From Diploptera punctata (Eukaryota; Arthropoda; Insecta; Blattodea; Blaberidae), in contig JASPKZ010001240.1 in the NCBI GenBank assembly GCA_030220185.1, forward strand, positions 248,001 through 312,000: a stretch of DNA of 64,000 nt, in the 5' to 3' direction. The notes below the pieces were generated by a model that did no database searches, was not told where the DNA came from, and was given only the letters and a program-made list of their open reading frames with translations. Shown here in pieces: positions 31,390 to 41,742 of this stretch; within the stretch, counting starts at the first letter, position 1; each line of letters opens with the position of its first letter. The position numbers and the translations under genes were made by a program.

Positions 31390-32272
31390 CGAGGGCAGAT
31401 CGGAAAGTAACGCACAATAATTTTTTTCTGCCTTGGTATTGCAGCTAGAATGTTGAAATTTCACAGAGATATAGTTTGAAGTTTTCACTACAGATGGTAT
31501 TTTTTTCTCAGGTGCACCTCTTGCGAGAGAAGCTTGAACTATGCAACAAAGATGGCGCGCATGCTACAGTCGTCCACCTGTGAGGAACAGAGAAGTGTTG
31601 TTCGATTTTTGTGGGCCAAAGGGCATAAACCCAGTGAAATTCACAGGGACATGCGTGGCGTGTATGGGGATGATTGTATGGACCGTAGCAATGTCTCCAG
31701 GTGGTGCACATTCTTCCAAGAGGGACGCGTGAACCTTAGTGATTCACCATGCTCCGGCCGGCCGACAACAGCAGCAATCCTCGCACCATCGGACTTTCAT
31801 CTGTTTGGTCCCATGAAGAAATTCCTGGCGGCAAACGCTTGAGACAGATGTGGAAGTGAAATCAGCAGTGCGCAGATGGCTACACTCCAACCAAACGGAC
31901 TTATACGAACAGGGCATATTGAAACTGGTAACACGATGGGAAAAATGTGTTGAGAAAGTTGGTGACTATGTCGAAAAGTAGGTAAAAGATGTAAGTTCAT
32001 TTGTGATTTTTTCCTTTTTTTTACTATTAAACTTTTTAAAAAAATTATTGTGCATTTCTTTCCGATCTGCCCTGTTCCTCACAGGTGGACGACTGTAGCA
32101 TGCGCGCCATCTTTGTTGCATAGTTCAAGCTTCTCTCGCAAGAGGTGCACCTGAGAAAAAAATACCATCTGTAGTGAAAACTTCAAACTATATATCTGTG
32201 AAATTTCAACATTCTAGCTGCAATACCAAGGCAGAAAAAAATTATTGTACGTTACTTTCCGATCCGCCCTCG
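31390..32272 (+). mobile_element. Internally deleted mariner with inverted left-end duplication
   Basis: TA flanks at 31388-31389 and 32273-32274. Both extreme ends carry the repeat CGAGGGC and GATCGGAAAGTAACG. The genuine right terminus (TTATTGTGCATTTCTTTCCG) lies at 32043-32072. Beyond it, 32073-32272 is an inverted copy of the first 200 bp, so the element has three termini. Confidence 0.85.
31534..31990 (+). pseudogene. mariner transposase remnant
   Basis: N-terminal part EEQRSVVRFLWAKGHKPSEI, DRSNVSRWCTFFQEGRVNLS and GRPTT (helix-turn-helix region) is fused in frame at about 31773 to LAPSDFHLFGPMKKFLA. The fusion removes the region holding the first two catalytic aspartates. After a frameshift the C-terminus continues as EVKSAVRRWLHSNQTDLY, WEKCVEKVGDYVEK-stop (31983). 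Mariner family of the DD34D type. Confidence 0.85.
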
Positions 32273-32902
32273 TAGCTTAATTCTATGTAGATGTGCTGCC
32301 AAGCAATCATGACCAGTTTCAAGACGAAATGATGCAACTGCAATTGATCAGGGGGTGTTTGGTATTGTATCTGGTTGTAGTAATGTCTTCCATATCTTGG
32401 TTTCACATTGGATTTTGTTTCGTTCGGCTATATGGGATTTTATTTTCATTTTGGTGTAGCGTTTTACTGATTTGTAAGATAGGTAATTGATCTTAGTCTG
32501 TTGGATGAGTGTACCTTTTTTTGCAAGCATATCAGCCTTCTCATTACCTTCCACGCCATGTTGTTACTTATTATTTAGTTTACATGTATCTCAAAACTAA
32601 TAAAATTACAGTTTGTAATTTTATTACACTAACAAGAGAACTGTCAACCATTGCATGCTGAAACCTACTTTGAAATTTCTCACAGAGAAGTGTTGTGATA
32701 TACAAAGGCCATGTCGAAAAAATTATCTTCTATTTTTAACTGGAAGGCACTAAAATCCAACGCCAAATCTCTCATTTAAACTATAGAGAAGTAATGCAAC
32801 TTCATATTTAATTTTAGGAAGTGATATTTTGAGGTTATTTTAATTATATTATGTTTTTTTGTTCTGATCATCTTACCTCAATATTAATGTTGATTTGTTC
32901 TA

Positions 32903-32937
32903 GAACATGTTTCAAAACTATTCTGTTTTATCGTCAG
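32903..32937 (-). ncRNA. Hammerhead-like ribozyme
   Basis: CTGACGA (N7 is C), one base, stem II AAAAC/GTTTT with loop AGAATA, GAAA, palindromic ACATGT, then TTC. Confidence 0.68.
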
Positions 32938-33538
32938 CTTGTCCAGTCTGGTTTTATTTATGTTGCACAACCTGGATGTCGATGCTAGCTTCATCTTGTG
33001 GTTGGCCAAAGAACCTCCAAACAAGGTCACGCTCCATCGGTATATCAAAATTCATAACTCTCTTTTTGTTCTTCTGAATATAAATTTTTTCCCAAATAGT
33101 CAGCTCTTTTGTATTTTCTAACTGTTTTAATAATTGAGTGTCTGAATTTATATTATGTTTTTCAGACCAAACATGAGCAGCAACTGCAGATTTTTCTATT
33201 TCCCCATTTTTAATATTAATTAATAAGAAATATATTATATTAATAAGAAATATTAAAAATGGGGGAAATAGAAAAATCTGAAGTTGCTGCTCGTGTTTGG
33301 TCTGAAAGCATAATATTAATTCGGACACTAAATTATTAAAACAGTTAGAAAATACAAAAGAGCTGACTATTTGGGGAAAAATTTATATTCAGAAGAACAA
33401 AAACAGAGTTATGAATTTTGATATACCGATGGAGCGTGACCTTGTTTGGAGGTTCTTTGGCCAACCACAGGATGGAGCTGACATCGACATCCAGGTTGTG
33501 CAACATAATGCAACATAAGTAAAACCAGTCTGGACAAG

Positions 33539-33573
33539 CTGACGATAAAACAGAATTGTTTTGAAACATGTTC
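33539..33573 (+). ncRNA. Hammerhead-like ribozyme
   Basis: Inverted partner of 32903-32937 with the same core and stem II AAAAC/GTTTT; loop AGAATT. Confidence 0.68.
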
Positions 33574-34136
33574 AAGAACAAATCAACATTAATATTGAGG
33601 TAAGATGATCAGACCAAAAATAATATAATACAACTTCATACTCAATAGAATGGATAATCGTCACTACCTACCATCCATGCCACATCCTATCTCACTCCAC
33701 TCTGCTCCTACTTAAGCAGGTAGTCCATCTGCTCTGTAAATTGGGTGCTGAATTTTTTGCTTCGATTTCTGTGCCTTGCAGTTGTAAGCAGTAGAATTTT
33801 TTTTTTTTTGAACACGGCCTTTTCAATCAGAATGCTGCTCTGGGAGAAATTTTATTTTGACAGTCCCCTTGTAATACATCTGATTTTTTTATTAACTTAA
33901 TAAATTTTCATGTTTAAGGATGGTAATGGTTTTATTGGAAAGCCTTGTCACTGGCCACAGGGCTATTCACATTAGAGAACGAGTAGCAGACAAAGTGGAA
34001 ATAATTAAATTTGATCCATACCGTAAGTATAAATTAAATTTATTTAACTTTCACAGGGAAAAAAAAACTATGAGGCATCAAGATTCAACCATTTCGCTCA
34101 CAAAGAAGCTATATTCAATAGTTTAAAACACACAGA

Positions 34137-34620
34137 TTGGTGAATGTACCCCTGAACAGAGAAAAATATGAAGAAGAAAAAGAATACATAATTAAAGTAA
34201 CAATAGAAAATGGTTATGAAGAAAACATGGTACACAAGAAAATAAAAAAACAAACAGAAGAGAACATAAGATTCAAAAAAATTCACTTACCATCCTTTAA
34301 AAACACCATAAGTTCCAGAAAATTTTTAAAATGTTCAACATTCGATTGGCTCCGAACAATGAATACAGCCTATACAAGATAATTAAAACCAACAAAAATG
34401 GAAAAAACTGAAGAAGAATACAGATCAGAAATATATAAGATCAAATGTAAGGATTGTGACAAAATCTATATAGGAAAAACAAAAAGAAATTTAAAAACTA
34501 GATTGAAAGAACATCTTAGAAATGTAAAAAAAGGGTCAAGTGGACAAGTCAGCTGTAGCAACCCATTCTTGGTCTGAAAAACATTTAATCGATACAATCA
34601 AACACACAGATAAACAGAAA
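34137..34620 (+). pseudogene. PLE RT tail and GIY-YIG fragment
   Basis: The first frame (34137-34382) gives VPLNREKYEEEKEYIIKVTI and IHLPSFKN. After a stop and shift, EIYKIKCKDCDKIYIGKTKR (about 34430-34490) supplies the GIY-like and YIG triads with the CKDC pair, then NLKTRLKEHLRNVKK. The first triad is EIYK rather than GIY. The frame is lost soon after. Confidence 0.75.
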
Positions 34621-34789
34621 GAACTCACGGTCTGAGAAAAATCCACATCCAAAAAAACAAGGAAGATAAACTCATGAATTTCGAAACTCCCACAAATTTT
34701 GACCTGATCCAGAGGTTCATCGGTCCACCGATAGAAGGAAGAAAAAAACCGCCAAGAAAGACGACATAACACCAGTTGACCAGAAGCTA

Positions 34790-34822
34790 CTGATGATGGA
34801 GATAAGCTCCAAAACTGCAGTC
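34790..34822 (+). ncRNA. Hammerhead-like ribozyme, core-mutated
   Basis: Same subfamily as 8697 and 9096: CTGATGA, GGAG/CTCC, ACTGCAGT, GTC. G12 is A (AAAA). Confidence 0.58.
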
Positions 34823-35194
34823 TAGAAGAAAAAGGATATGAGGTGAGGTAATAAAAACATAGTTTAATTCTTATAAATTAAATTATTAGATTAAAAATTA
34901 TGGTGTACAAACAGGGGATTTTGAGTGCCAACCCCCATTACTACATTTCAATTTATGAACTTTTAACAGGTAACTCTTTTGAAAGACATATGATTGTATG
35001 GTGTAGAAAATAAATTAGCTTAGGATGGGTATGTACACCCTTAGACAAAAAAAATGAGTCATCTCTTGAATGCATATTTCTTCTAAGTCCTACTCGACAC
35101 AGCACTGGCTTCACACTAGTAAACTAGTCATAATTGTGCAGGCCCTGAGCTACTGCGTTATGTGGCATGAACTGAGTGAAGATACTCCTACGTG

Positions 35195-35285
35195 TCCTGT
35201 TAGGTCAGCGGTAAAGCATGCAGTCACTGTTTCTGTTTAATGAAGGTCGCAGGTTTGCGTCCTCAATTACGTAGTTTGTTTTTTT
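35195..35285 (+). repeat. tRNA-like segment inside the Tc1-like element
   Basis: GTCAGCGGTAAAGCATGC resembles an A-box region, and GCAGGTTTGCGTCC a degenerate B-box. Probably a relic of a tRNA-derived SINE. Confidence 0.4.
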
Positions 35286-35471
35286 GTGATATTTGTATTA
35301 AAATGTTTAATGAATTAAATACATTTTATTTTGACAATTGAACTAAATCAATGTTAATGTCGTTATTGTAACAATTATTTTACCACATTCAGGGTTTGTT
35401 CTAGGTGATGTATTGATTTTAATAGACTGAAGCGCACACGTTTTGCGCAAAAGCAACAGCCTCTAACAAGT

Positions 35472-35660
35472 TTGTTTATAATGAACTCTAATTGTCCTGC
35501 AGATGCACGAAAGACGAAAGATGGCTTATGGGCACAAATTCAGGACGTCTGGGATGCTCTAGCTGAAAGTCCACATGACTGTATAAATTTGATTGCATCA
35601 ATGCCCCGCAGATTGAGGGCGGTAATAGATGCTGGAAGGGGTTCATACACCCGATATTAA
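35472..35660 (+). pseudogene. Tc1 transposase C-terminus
   Basis: The frame reads LWAQIQDVWDALAESPHDCI, NLIASMPRRLRAVIDAGRGS and YTRY-stop. This is the terminal helix region of Tc1-like transposases (W..L....C..L..SMPRR...VI.A.G..T.Y), just downstream of where the last catalytic residue would lie. Everything upstream has been lost. Confidence 0.85.
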
Positions 35661-35784
35661 TGTTGTTAAAGTTTTCATTTATGTGTTTTGTGTGTGCATT
35701 AAAGCCATAAAACTCAAATATAAAATTAAATATGAAACTATATTACAGGCAAAATGCTATCCTAACTAACATTCAGTAAAAAAA

Positions 35785-35862
35785 AAGTAGAACGGGAATC
35801 GAACCCGTGAAGTTACGAACGCAGATGTTGTGTGTTAAACCTCTCGACCACGGAAACACACA
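35785..35862 (-). repeat. tRNA-like segment (minus) inside the Tc1-like element
   Basis: Read in reverse: GTGGTCGAGAGGTTTAACAC with a perfect B-box GGGTTCGATTCCCGT. The 5' end does not pair with the 3' end as an acceptor stem, so it is not called as a tRNA gene. Confidence 0.5.
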
Positions 35863-36099
35863 AAGGCAAGCTCTCTCTTTTATGTTACTTGAGTGTGCAC
35901 TACGTTAACTAGCAAACAACACAGTACAATTACTGAAAACGTGTTAATGTGAATAAGGCTTCTGTAAGTGCTCACGAAATTCCCCGATCAGTTGATAGAA
36001 TCAAGAAATCACTCATTTTTTTTGTCTAAGGGTGTACATGTGTGTGTTCTGTGAGGGATGATGATATTGAATAGAAGAGAAAATAAGAAACCTGATATA

Positions 36100-36786
36100 G
36101 GGTGTCCATAATATTTTCAATGTAAAAGGGGATATGTATAAAACATTAAAGGAAAAACCTGGGACATTTAAAAAAAAAAAGGTGGGACATTAACAAAATA
36201 TAAAAAAGAAACAGTTATTTTCTATGTACCACAACACTGTTGCCAATACAAATTTATAAGAATCAACCATTCGCAAATAAAAAAACCACTAAAGTCATTG
36301 TTAATTACATTTAAAAATATTTATTTATTGCTCCAAAGGGTATAAAATCCACAACTAAATCTCTTTCATTCAAGTTAAAATTGTATTTCTCCACCGCCAA
36401 AGTGCCAGAATCAATAGGAAATCTCCTATATTGGCCGCACTGACCATGGATTGACAATTTGAAAAATGTACCAATTACCAATATATGAGAGTAAAAAAAA
36501 CAAATTTTATAGACTGAACAGTGCAGGATCGTGGTCATACAACTGGTGCTTTCTAACGTTCATATTTATAATTACATAGTAAAGACCAAAACAAAAGTTT
36601 TGCCGTTCATAAATACATTGACAAAGCCAGAGATTATTACATTTATTATATTCCTTTAATCTATGGACAAAGCATCATCGCAAAAGCAGGACATTTGAGC
36701 GTCCCCAGAAAACGTTCGGGACAGCAGGACATTTTCCAAAAAAAAACAGGACTGACCTGGGAAAAACAGGATGAATGGGGACACCC
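36100..36786. mobile_element. TA-flanked MITE with GGGTGTCC ends
   Basis: Ends GGGTGTCC and GGACACCC with TA at 36098-36099 and 36787-36788. Sub-terminal GGGACATT and CAGGACATTTTCC motifs recur. No ORF; 687 bp. Confidence 0.65.
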
Positions 36787-37036
36787 TATCTGGTGGCTTT
36801 TTTAAGACTTTTTTATAGTTTCCTCTATTATAAACTATTGTAATACTACATGCTCTTGTATTACTTGATTATTTTTTAATACAGTCTACTTTTTTTTATA
36901 TTGCAATAAAAGACTCGTGAGCAAATTTCGGTTCATTTGGAGCACAATAACCCATGCTGACTTGCATCGGAACATATTCATATGAGTTACATTCATGCAT
37001 GGACCTCATATAGTTTTCAAATAACTAACATCTAAG

Positions 37037-37371
37037 TATGTGGCACAGCATACTATGGGACTTCTTTTTGGCATTTAAAAAATTATATCACAAAAATGAA
37101 TGGTTGAAAAAAAAAGTTTTTGCTTATATAATGGATAAGATGAAAATGTAAAAAAAAAAAATTAATAAATCCACGCTATCATGTTCCAAAATTATTTTTC
37201 ATTGGTATGTGGCAGCAGCATACTATGGGGCTTCCTTTTGGCATTTAAAAAAATTATATCTCAAAACTGAATGGTTGAAAAAAAAAGTTTTTGCTTATAT
37301 AATGGATAAGATGAAATGTAAAAAAAATTAATAAATCCACGCTATCGTGTTCCAAAATTATTTTTCATTGG
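37037..37371 (+). repeat. Tandem duplication, about 167-bp unit
   Basis: Two direct copies (about 37037-37204 and 37205-37371) share TATGTGGCA, AGCATACTATGGG, GGCATTTAAAAA, GTTTTTGCTTATATAATGG and AATAAATCCACGCTATC with few changes. Confidence 0.85.
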
Positions 37372-37390
37372 TTGATTTGATGTTGACTTA

Positions 37391-37975
37391 GGGTCAAATT
37401 TATAAAAGCATTAGACCGTAAAAGGCGTTCTCTGCTGAGAAAGTTTTATCCTGATACATTTTGCTTACTCAGAAATCTGTTCATGCGATAATAATTGTAA
37501 GCTACCTGACGAGGTAACTTAAGATCATAGCTCAAGAAAGAAACTTATCGTGAGAATCCCGAAGAGAACCGATGTAGTTTGAAACCTTGCCGCTTTATCC
37601 AAGATGTCGGACCTTGAAGACTTCGATCATGTTTTCGGTATACGCGGAGAAGAGGAATTTGATAGAGTCTACCAAAAATTCAACTGGAAGAACAGGAGAA
37701 TCGGCATAATATTGCATGACGCAGACATTGTTGTATACGGTATCATTTGCGGGACGCAAGTGTAAATGCGTTCCTCTATAGCAGACGAAAATAACAGAAG
37801 TGGTTTTATCGCTGAGAATTCTGGGTAATTCGTTGCTAATATTACGAAAACGTCGACTTTCATGCATGACTGGTAAGTTGGCCGTTTATTCGATCTCAGC
37901 AATTGCTCACGGTGAGTCAGCTCACCAGTGATTCAAAGTAATTTGAGTGGAGACTAATGTATTTGCATGCGGACC
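37391..37975 (+). mobile_element. PIF/Harbinger-type MITE
   Basis: Flanked by TTA on both sides (37388-37390, 37976-37978). Termini GGGTCAAATTTATAA and the reverse of ATGCGGACC share about 24 bp of imperfect inverted repeat. A short frame starting MSDLEDFDHVFGIRGEEEFD (from 37603) is disrupted by a frameshift. The 3-bp TWA target and GGG termini point to Harbinger. Confidence 0.72.
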
Positions 37976-38283
37976 TTACTCTTTATCACTGCTTCAAAAA
38001 TCACTACACAGGAACTACAATAAAGAGGCACCCACACCACATTTTTCCACCCGGAGGTGTGCTTTTATTTTTGTCCATATAATTTAATTACTTTTAAACC
38101 TGGTGCAAATTGATAAGACACTTGCAATCTACCTCTGGATCCCAAGTTTGCATCTTGGTCCCCCCTTATGGGGTTCGTCGTGGAAAAATCATAGTAGGGC
38201 AAGTTTTTTCTCAAAAGTTTCTCCCATTTTCCATTGTCAAAAACTTTATTCCACTTCTCCCCCATACTCACGACATCCATTTA

Positions 38284-38863
38284 GGGCCGCATGCAAATAC
38301 ATTAGTCTCTACTCAAATTACTTCCAATCACCGGTGAGCTGACTTTCCGTGAGCAAGTGCAAAGATCGAGTTAGCGACCCACTAACTGGTCATGCATGAA
38401 AGTCGTCATTTTCGTAATATTGACAAGAAATTACCCAAAATTCTCAGCGATAAAACCACTTCCATTATTTTCGTCTGCTAGAGAAACACATTTACGCTTG
38501 CGTCTCACAAATAATACTGTGTACAACAATGTCTGCATCATGCGATATTATGCCGATTCTCCTGTTCTTCCAGTTGAATTCTTTGGTAGACTCTATCAAA
38601 TTCCTCTTCTCCGCATATACCGAAAACATGATTGAAGTCTTCAAGGTCCGACATATTGGATAAAGCAGCAAGGTTTCAAACTACATCGGTTCCCATCGAG
38701 TTGCTCACGATTCATTCTCTGCAAAGTGACCTCGCCAGGTAGCTTAGGAATTTCGACATTTATTATCGAATGAATAGATTTTTGAGTACACAAAAACATA
38801 TTGGATGCAACTTTCTCAGCAGAGAACGACTTTTACAGTCTAATGCATTCATAGATACAACCC
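38284..38863 (-). mobile_element. PIF/Harbinger-type MITE, minus copy
   Basis: Reverse copy of the 37391 element (GGGCCGCATGCAAATACATT at the left, AGTCTAATGCATT..AACCC at the right). TTA at 38281-38283 and TTC at the other side. Together with 37391 it forms a loose inverted pair. Confidence 0.68.
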
Positions 38864-39155
38864 TTCATTTCATCTACCCCTGTGATGATGCAACATGCCT
38901 GCTCAGCCAGCATCAATGAATGTCACAGACCTTCAATAAAAAGGGCTTCATATAATCTCACCCCTTGATCTGGCATTATACCAATTAGAGGTTTACTTTT
39001 ACACCTAATAGAATATATAGAATTGTTATATATTTAATATATTATATATATAATAGTTTAACACACAGACTTGTGAATGTTCCCATGAGCAAAGAAAATT
39101 ACAATAAAGAGAAAGAACACATCATAAAAATTGCTAAGGATAATGGTTTTCAAAA

Positions 39156-39780
39156 ATGATGATACACAAGAAAATAAATAAATTCAAAGAACAAAAAGTC
39201 ATCAATGAAAGTACTCTTCAGACAGATAAAAATATAGGCAAAAAATTCAAGAAGTTCACATACCATCCTTTGGTATTTGACAAGTTTCAAAAAATTTTCA
39301 ACAAATTCAACATTAAATTAGCACCTAAAAATGATTACAAGCTTAGGTAATTTAATAAAAACCAACAAAAATGAAAAGATTGAAGACTGCAAAAAATTGG
39401 GAATTTATCAAATTAATTGTAAAGATTGTGAAAAGATATACATAGGAAAAACAAAAAGGAATCTAAATACAAGATTAAAAGAACACCTCAGAAATGTTAA
39501 AAATGGAGAAACCGAAAAATCTGCAATAGCTGCACATGCCTGGTCAGAAAAACATAGAATAGAAACCAAAACAAAATTACTTAAACAATTGGAAAAACCG
39601 AAGGAACTCACAATTTGGGAAAAAATTTACATATGCAAGAATGAAAAACACTATGAATTTTGAAATACCCGGTTATAAAGAAAGAGGACTGATTTGGAAA
39701 TTCTTCGGTCGGCCACCAGATGGCGCGGAGGTCAGTCTGCAGGATAGAAGGCCGTTGGACGTCAGTTGTGAACGTGACGC
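39156..39780 (+). pseudogene. PLE linker and GIY-YIG endonuclease domain
   Basis: Two overlapping frames: 39156-39350 (KKINKFKEQKVINESTLQTD, HPLVFDKFQKIFNKFNIKL) and 39331-39663 (LGIYQINCKDCEKIYIGKTK, RNLNTRLKEHLRNVKNGETE, TIWEKIYICK). They match the minus copy at 23960-24640. One shift occurs near 39340 and one near 39650. All GIY-YIG signature residues are kept. Confidence 0.85.
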
Positions 39781-39784
39781 AGCA

Positions 39785-39822
39785 TTGAGAATGTCACAAA
39801 AGATGTGAAGAAACCCAGGGTC
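39785..39822 (+). ncRNA. Hammerhead-like ribozyme with U3-A8 core
   Basis: TTGAGAA, stem II TCACA/TGTGA with loop AAAGA, GAAA, ACCC/GGGT, cleavage after GTC. Identical architecture to 23946-23983. Confidence 0.6.
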
Positions 39823-40319
39823 TGCTATGAATTATGAAGTATGAGGTGAGTGAAATAATAAAAAATAAACAATATTAAAAAACCTCATAGTGTTATTTCC
39901 TATCTACATAACTTAATATAGAATTGTTATTTATCACCAAGGTTTAACTGTGACCTTTCTTACCAGTTGGTTCCTCTTAACTATACAATTGCCATTTGCC
40001 TAAACAGAGAGATCTATTAAGGTCATACTCAGGAGTTTCGATGTCAGTTATATAAAGTTTTAACTATAAACTTTGTTTTTGTCTTTATCAAATCCCTGTT
40101 ACATGGGTAAAAGGGATAAAACAGATTCCTTTTTATGTATTCTAATTTGTGAGAAATTCTAGAAGGTGCACATATACCTAGTCATCTAATTGCTGAAAGA
40201 GGTGTAATATGAATTATGCTCCCAGATACATAGAATGCATTGAAATAATCAACATCGTGGTATATATAACTCATTTTTGTTAAAAACTTGGCTTATCCTT
40301 TATTACATGTGCACCTGGG

Positions 40320-40430
40320 AAATGTATTTATAACATAAAGAAAACATTTCTGCCCAAGCCAGGATTTGAACCACTTTTAAGCACATAAAGATTGAGGTCT
40401 TGAGTATAAATCCCAGATTAGGCACAAGTT
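40320..40430. repeat. Degenerate SINE-A-like segment
   Basis: AAGAAAACATTTCTGCCCAA with GGATTTGAACC recalls the minus head of SINE-A; the rest is not alignable by eye. Confidence 0.4.
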
Positions 40431-40881
40431 TTTCTTTATTTATGTTTACTACTGTTACAGATGTGTATATTAATTTCCATATTATGTTCATATTTATAAC
40501 ATTAATTTTTGTTTCTTGCAGTTCAAGAAGAAAGTGTGTACAGAGAAGTAAAGAAGATCAGAAGCTTAAAATCTTCATGAAAATTGTATTTTTTGTCTTT
40601 TGTAAACTTTCTCATATATGTAATTAACAATAACTTCTAGAAAAAATATGATGGAAAAATTAAGTTTATGTAATATGTAATTAATAAAATAATGTAATTA
40701 TATAAACTATATAAGTTATATACTTTATTAAATGAAGATTTAATTGATGTCCTTCCTCTGACTAATTTGCAAATGAACAAAATGTTAATTTTAAAATCAT
40801 TAGGAAGTAACATTATGAGGTTTAATTTAATAATTGAGTTTGTTTTTTTTTAAATTCTTACCTCATATGGTAGTTTTGTCA

Positions 40882-40913
40882 GACATGTTTCAAGGCTGTT
40901 GCCCCGTCTTCAG
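40882..40913 (-). ncRNA. Hammerhead-like ribozyme, well preserved
   Basis: CTGAAGA, one base, stem II GGGGC/GCCTT (two G-U pairs) with loop AACA, GAAA, palindromic ACATGT, cleavage after GTC. A distal stem I GTTTGT/ACAAA can form past an internal loop. Confidence 0.75.
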
Positions 40914-41452
40914 CATTTCACAAACTGATTTTTTCTTTTCTTCGTGTTGTCGGCCCTGGATCTGTGTTCCAAAAAACTTGGTAATGAAGCTCCTTTCTCC
41001 AGGAATTTCAAAGTTCATAATTTTCTCCTTGTTCTTCTGCGTATAGATTTTTTTCCCATATCGTGAGTTCATTGGTATTTTCTAACTGTTTTAATAATTT
41101 TGTATTTAGACCTATAAAAGCACATCTCCTGGTGGAGAGATGTGGTGTGCGTGCCTCTTTATTGTTGTTCCCTCGTAGTGATTTTTTAAGCAGTGATAAA
41201 GAGTAAGTCAATGTCAAATCGACCATTGAAAATAAAACAGCTCACGTTTGGACAGAAAAACACAAAATAGATCTAAAACAGTTAGAAAATACCAATGAAC
41301 TCACGATATGGGAAAAAATCTATATACAGAAGAACAAGGAGAAAATTATGAACTTTGATATTCCTGGAGAAAGGAGCCTCATAACCAAGTTCTTTAGAAC
41401 ACAGATCCAGATCCGACTACATGAAGAAAAGAAAAAATCAGTTTGTGAAACA

Positions 41453-41486
41453 CTGAAGACGGGGCAACGGCCTTGAAACATATGTC
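41453..41486 (+). ncRNA. Hammerhead-like ribozyme, well preserved
   Basis: Inverted partner of 40882-40913; stem III has grown to ACATATGT, still self-complementary. Confidence 0.75.
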
Positions 41487-41579
41487 TGACAAAACTACGA
41501 TATGAGGTAAGAATTAATAGTGAGTGGAGAACATATTTTTATCGACTCACCTCATACATTTTCAAATTTCTTTGATACC

Positions 41580-41612
41580 GACAGTTTCAGACAATATCAT
41601 GTCCCTCTTCAG
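41580..41612 (-). ncRNA. Hammerhead-like ribozyme
   Basis: CTGAAGA, one base, stem II GGACA/TGTCT, GAAA, ACTGT, cleavage after GTC. Stem III is very short. Confidence 0.65.
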
Positions 41613-41709
41613 TCATGGCTTCCACTGATGAAATATCATTGTCTGAAACCATCGGTATCAAAGAAATTTGAAAATGTATGAAACATCATTTTATCAGTGG
41701 AAGCCATGA

Positions 41710-41742
41710 CTGAAGAGGGACATGATATTGTCTGAAACCGTC
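41710..41742 (+). ncRNA. Hammerhead-like ribozyme
   Basis: Partner of 41580-41612 with the same core; ACCGT in place of ACTGT. Confidence 0.65.

Larger units (their letters stand above)
31210..32580 (-). pseudogene. LINE RNase H domain split by a mariner insertion
   Basis: Upper part (32575-32275): GVEGNEKADMLAKKGT, the RNase H motif with the last acidic residue, then ASFRLETGHDCLAAHLHRIK. Lower part (31388-31214): SPRCIVCNDTNTIMNKDHLM, FCADLQ and a tail. When the TA-flanked mariner at 31390-32272 is ignored, the two halves join in the usual order of the RNase H to zinc-knuckle region of Jockey/I-type LINEs. Confidence 0.75.
32807..33630. mobile_element. PLE inverted pair, 824 bp, with GIY-YIG-tail remnants
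   Basis: Minus half (to about 33240) and plus half share KELTIWEKIYIQKNKKRVMN and a FGQP(Q)DE tail. The 10-bp duplication CAACTTCATA (32797-32806, 33631-33640) lies outside the pair. The paralogue at about 61470 shows the empty site, supporting one insertion event. Confidence 0.88.
32628..33876. mobile_element. TIR element (MITE) carrying a PLE insertion
   Basis: The outer element has ACAAGAGAACTGTCAA at the left and TTGACAGTCCCCTTGT at the right. An uninterrupted relative lies at 61303-61714. The interior is split at CAACTTCATA by the PLE pair. Non-coding; superfamily unknown. Confidence 0.6.
34041..34871 (+). mobile_element. PLE, 5'-truncated, with an inverted terminal tip at its 5' side
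   Basis: Flanked by TATAAATTAAATT (34028-34040, 34872-34884). The left tip, CTTTCACAGGG..CTATGAGG, is the reverse complement of a PLE terminus. It is followed by plus-strand body sequence: RLVNVPLNREKYEEEKEYII from the end of the RT region, then a GIY-YIG remn­ant, then a hammerhead-like motif and ATGAGGTGAGG. Confidence 0.82.
35036..36034 (+). mobile_element. Tc1-like transposon remnant, 1.0 kb
   Basis: Terminal inverted repeats CACCCTTAGACAAAAAAAAT (left) and the matching right end are flanked by TA at 35034-35035 and 36035-36036. Only the transposase C-terminus remains. Two tRNA-like segments lie inside (35195-35285 plus, 35785-35862 minus). Confidence 0.85.
39030..39915 (+). mobile_element. 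PLE, 5'-truncated, 886 bp
   Basis: Flanked by the 15-bp duplication ATATAGAATTGTTAT (39015-39029, 39916-39930). Same subfamily as 23853-25151. It holds the RT-tail/linker, a GIY-YIG domain, the hammerhead-like motif and the terminal AACCTCATAGTGTTATTTCC. No inverted partner. Confidence 0.9.
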
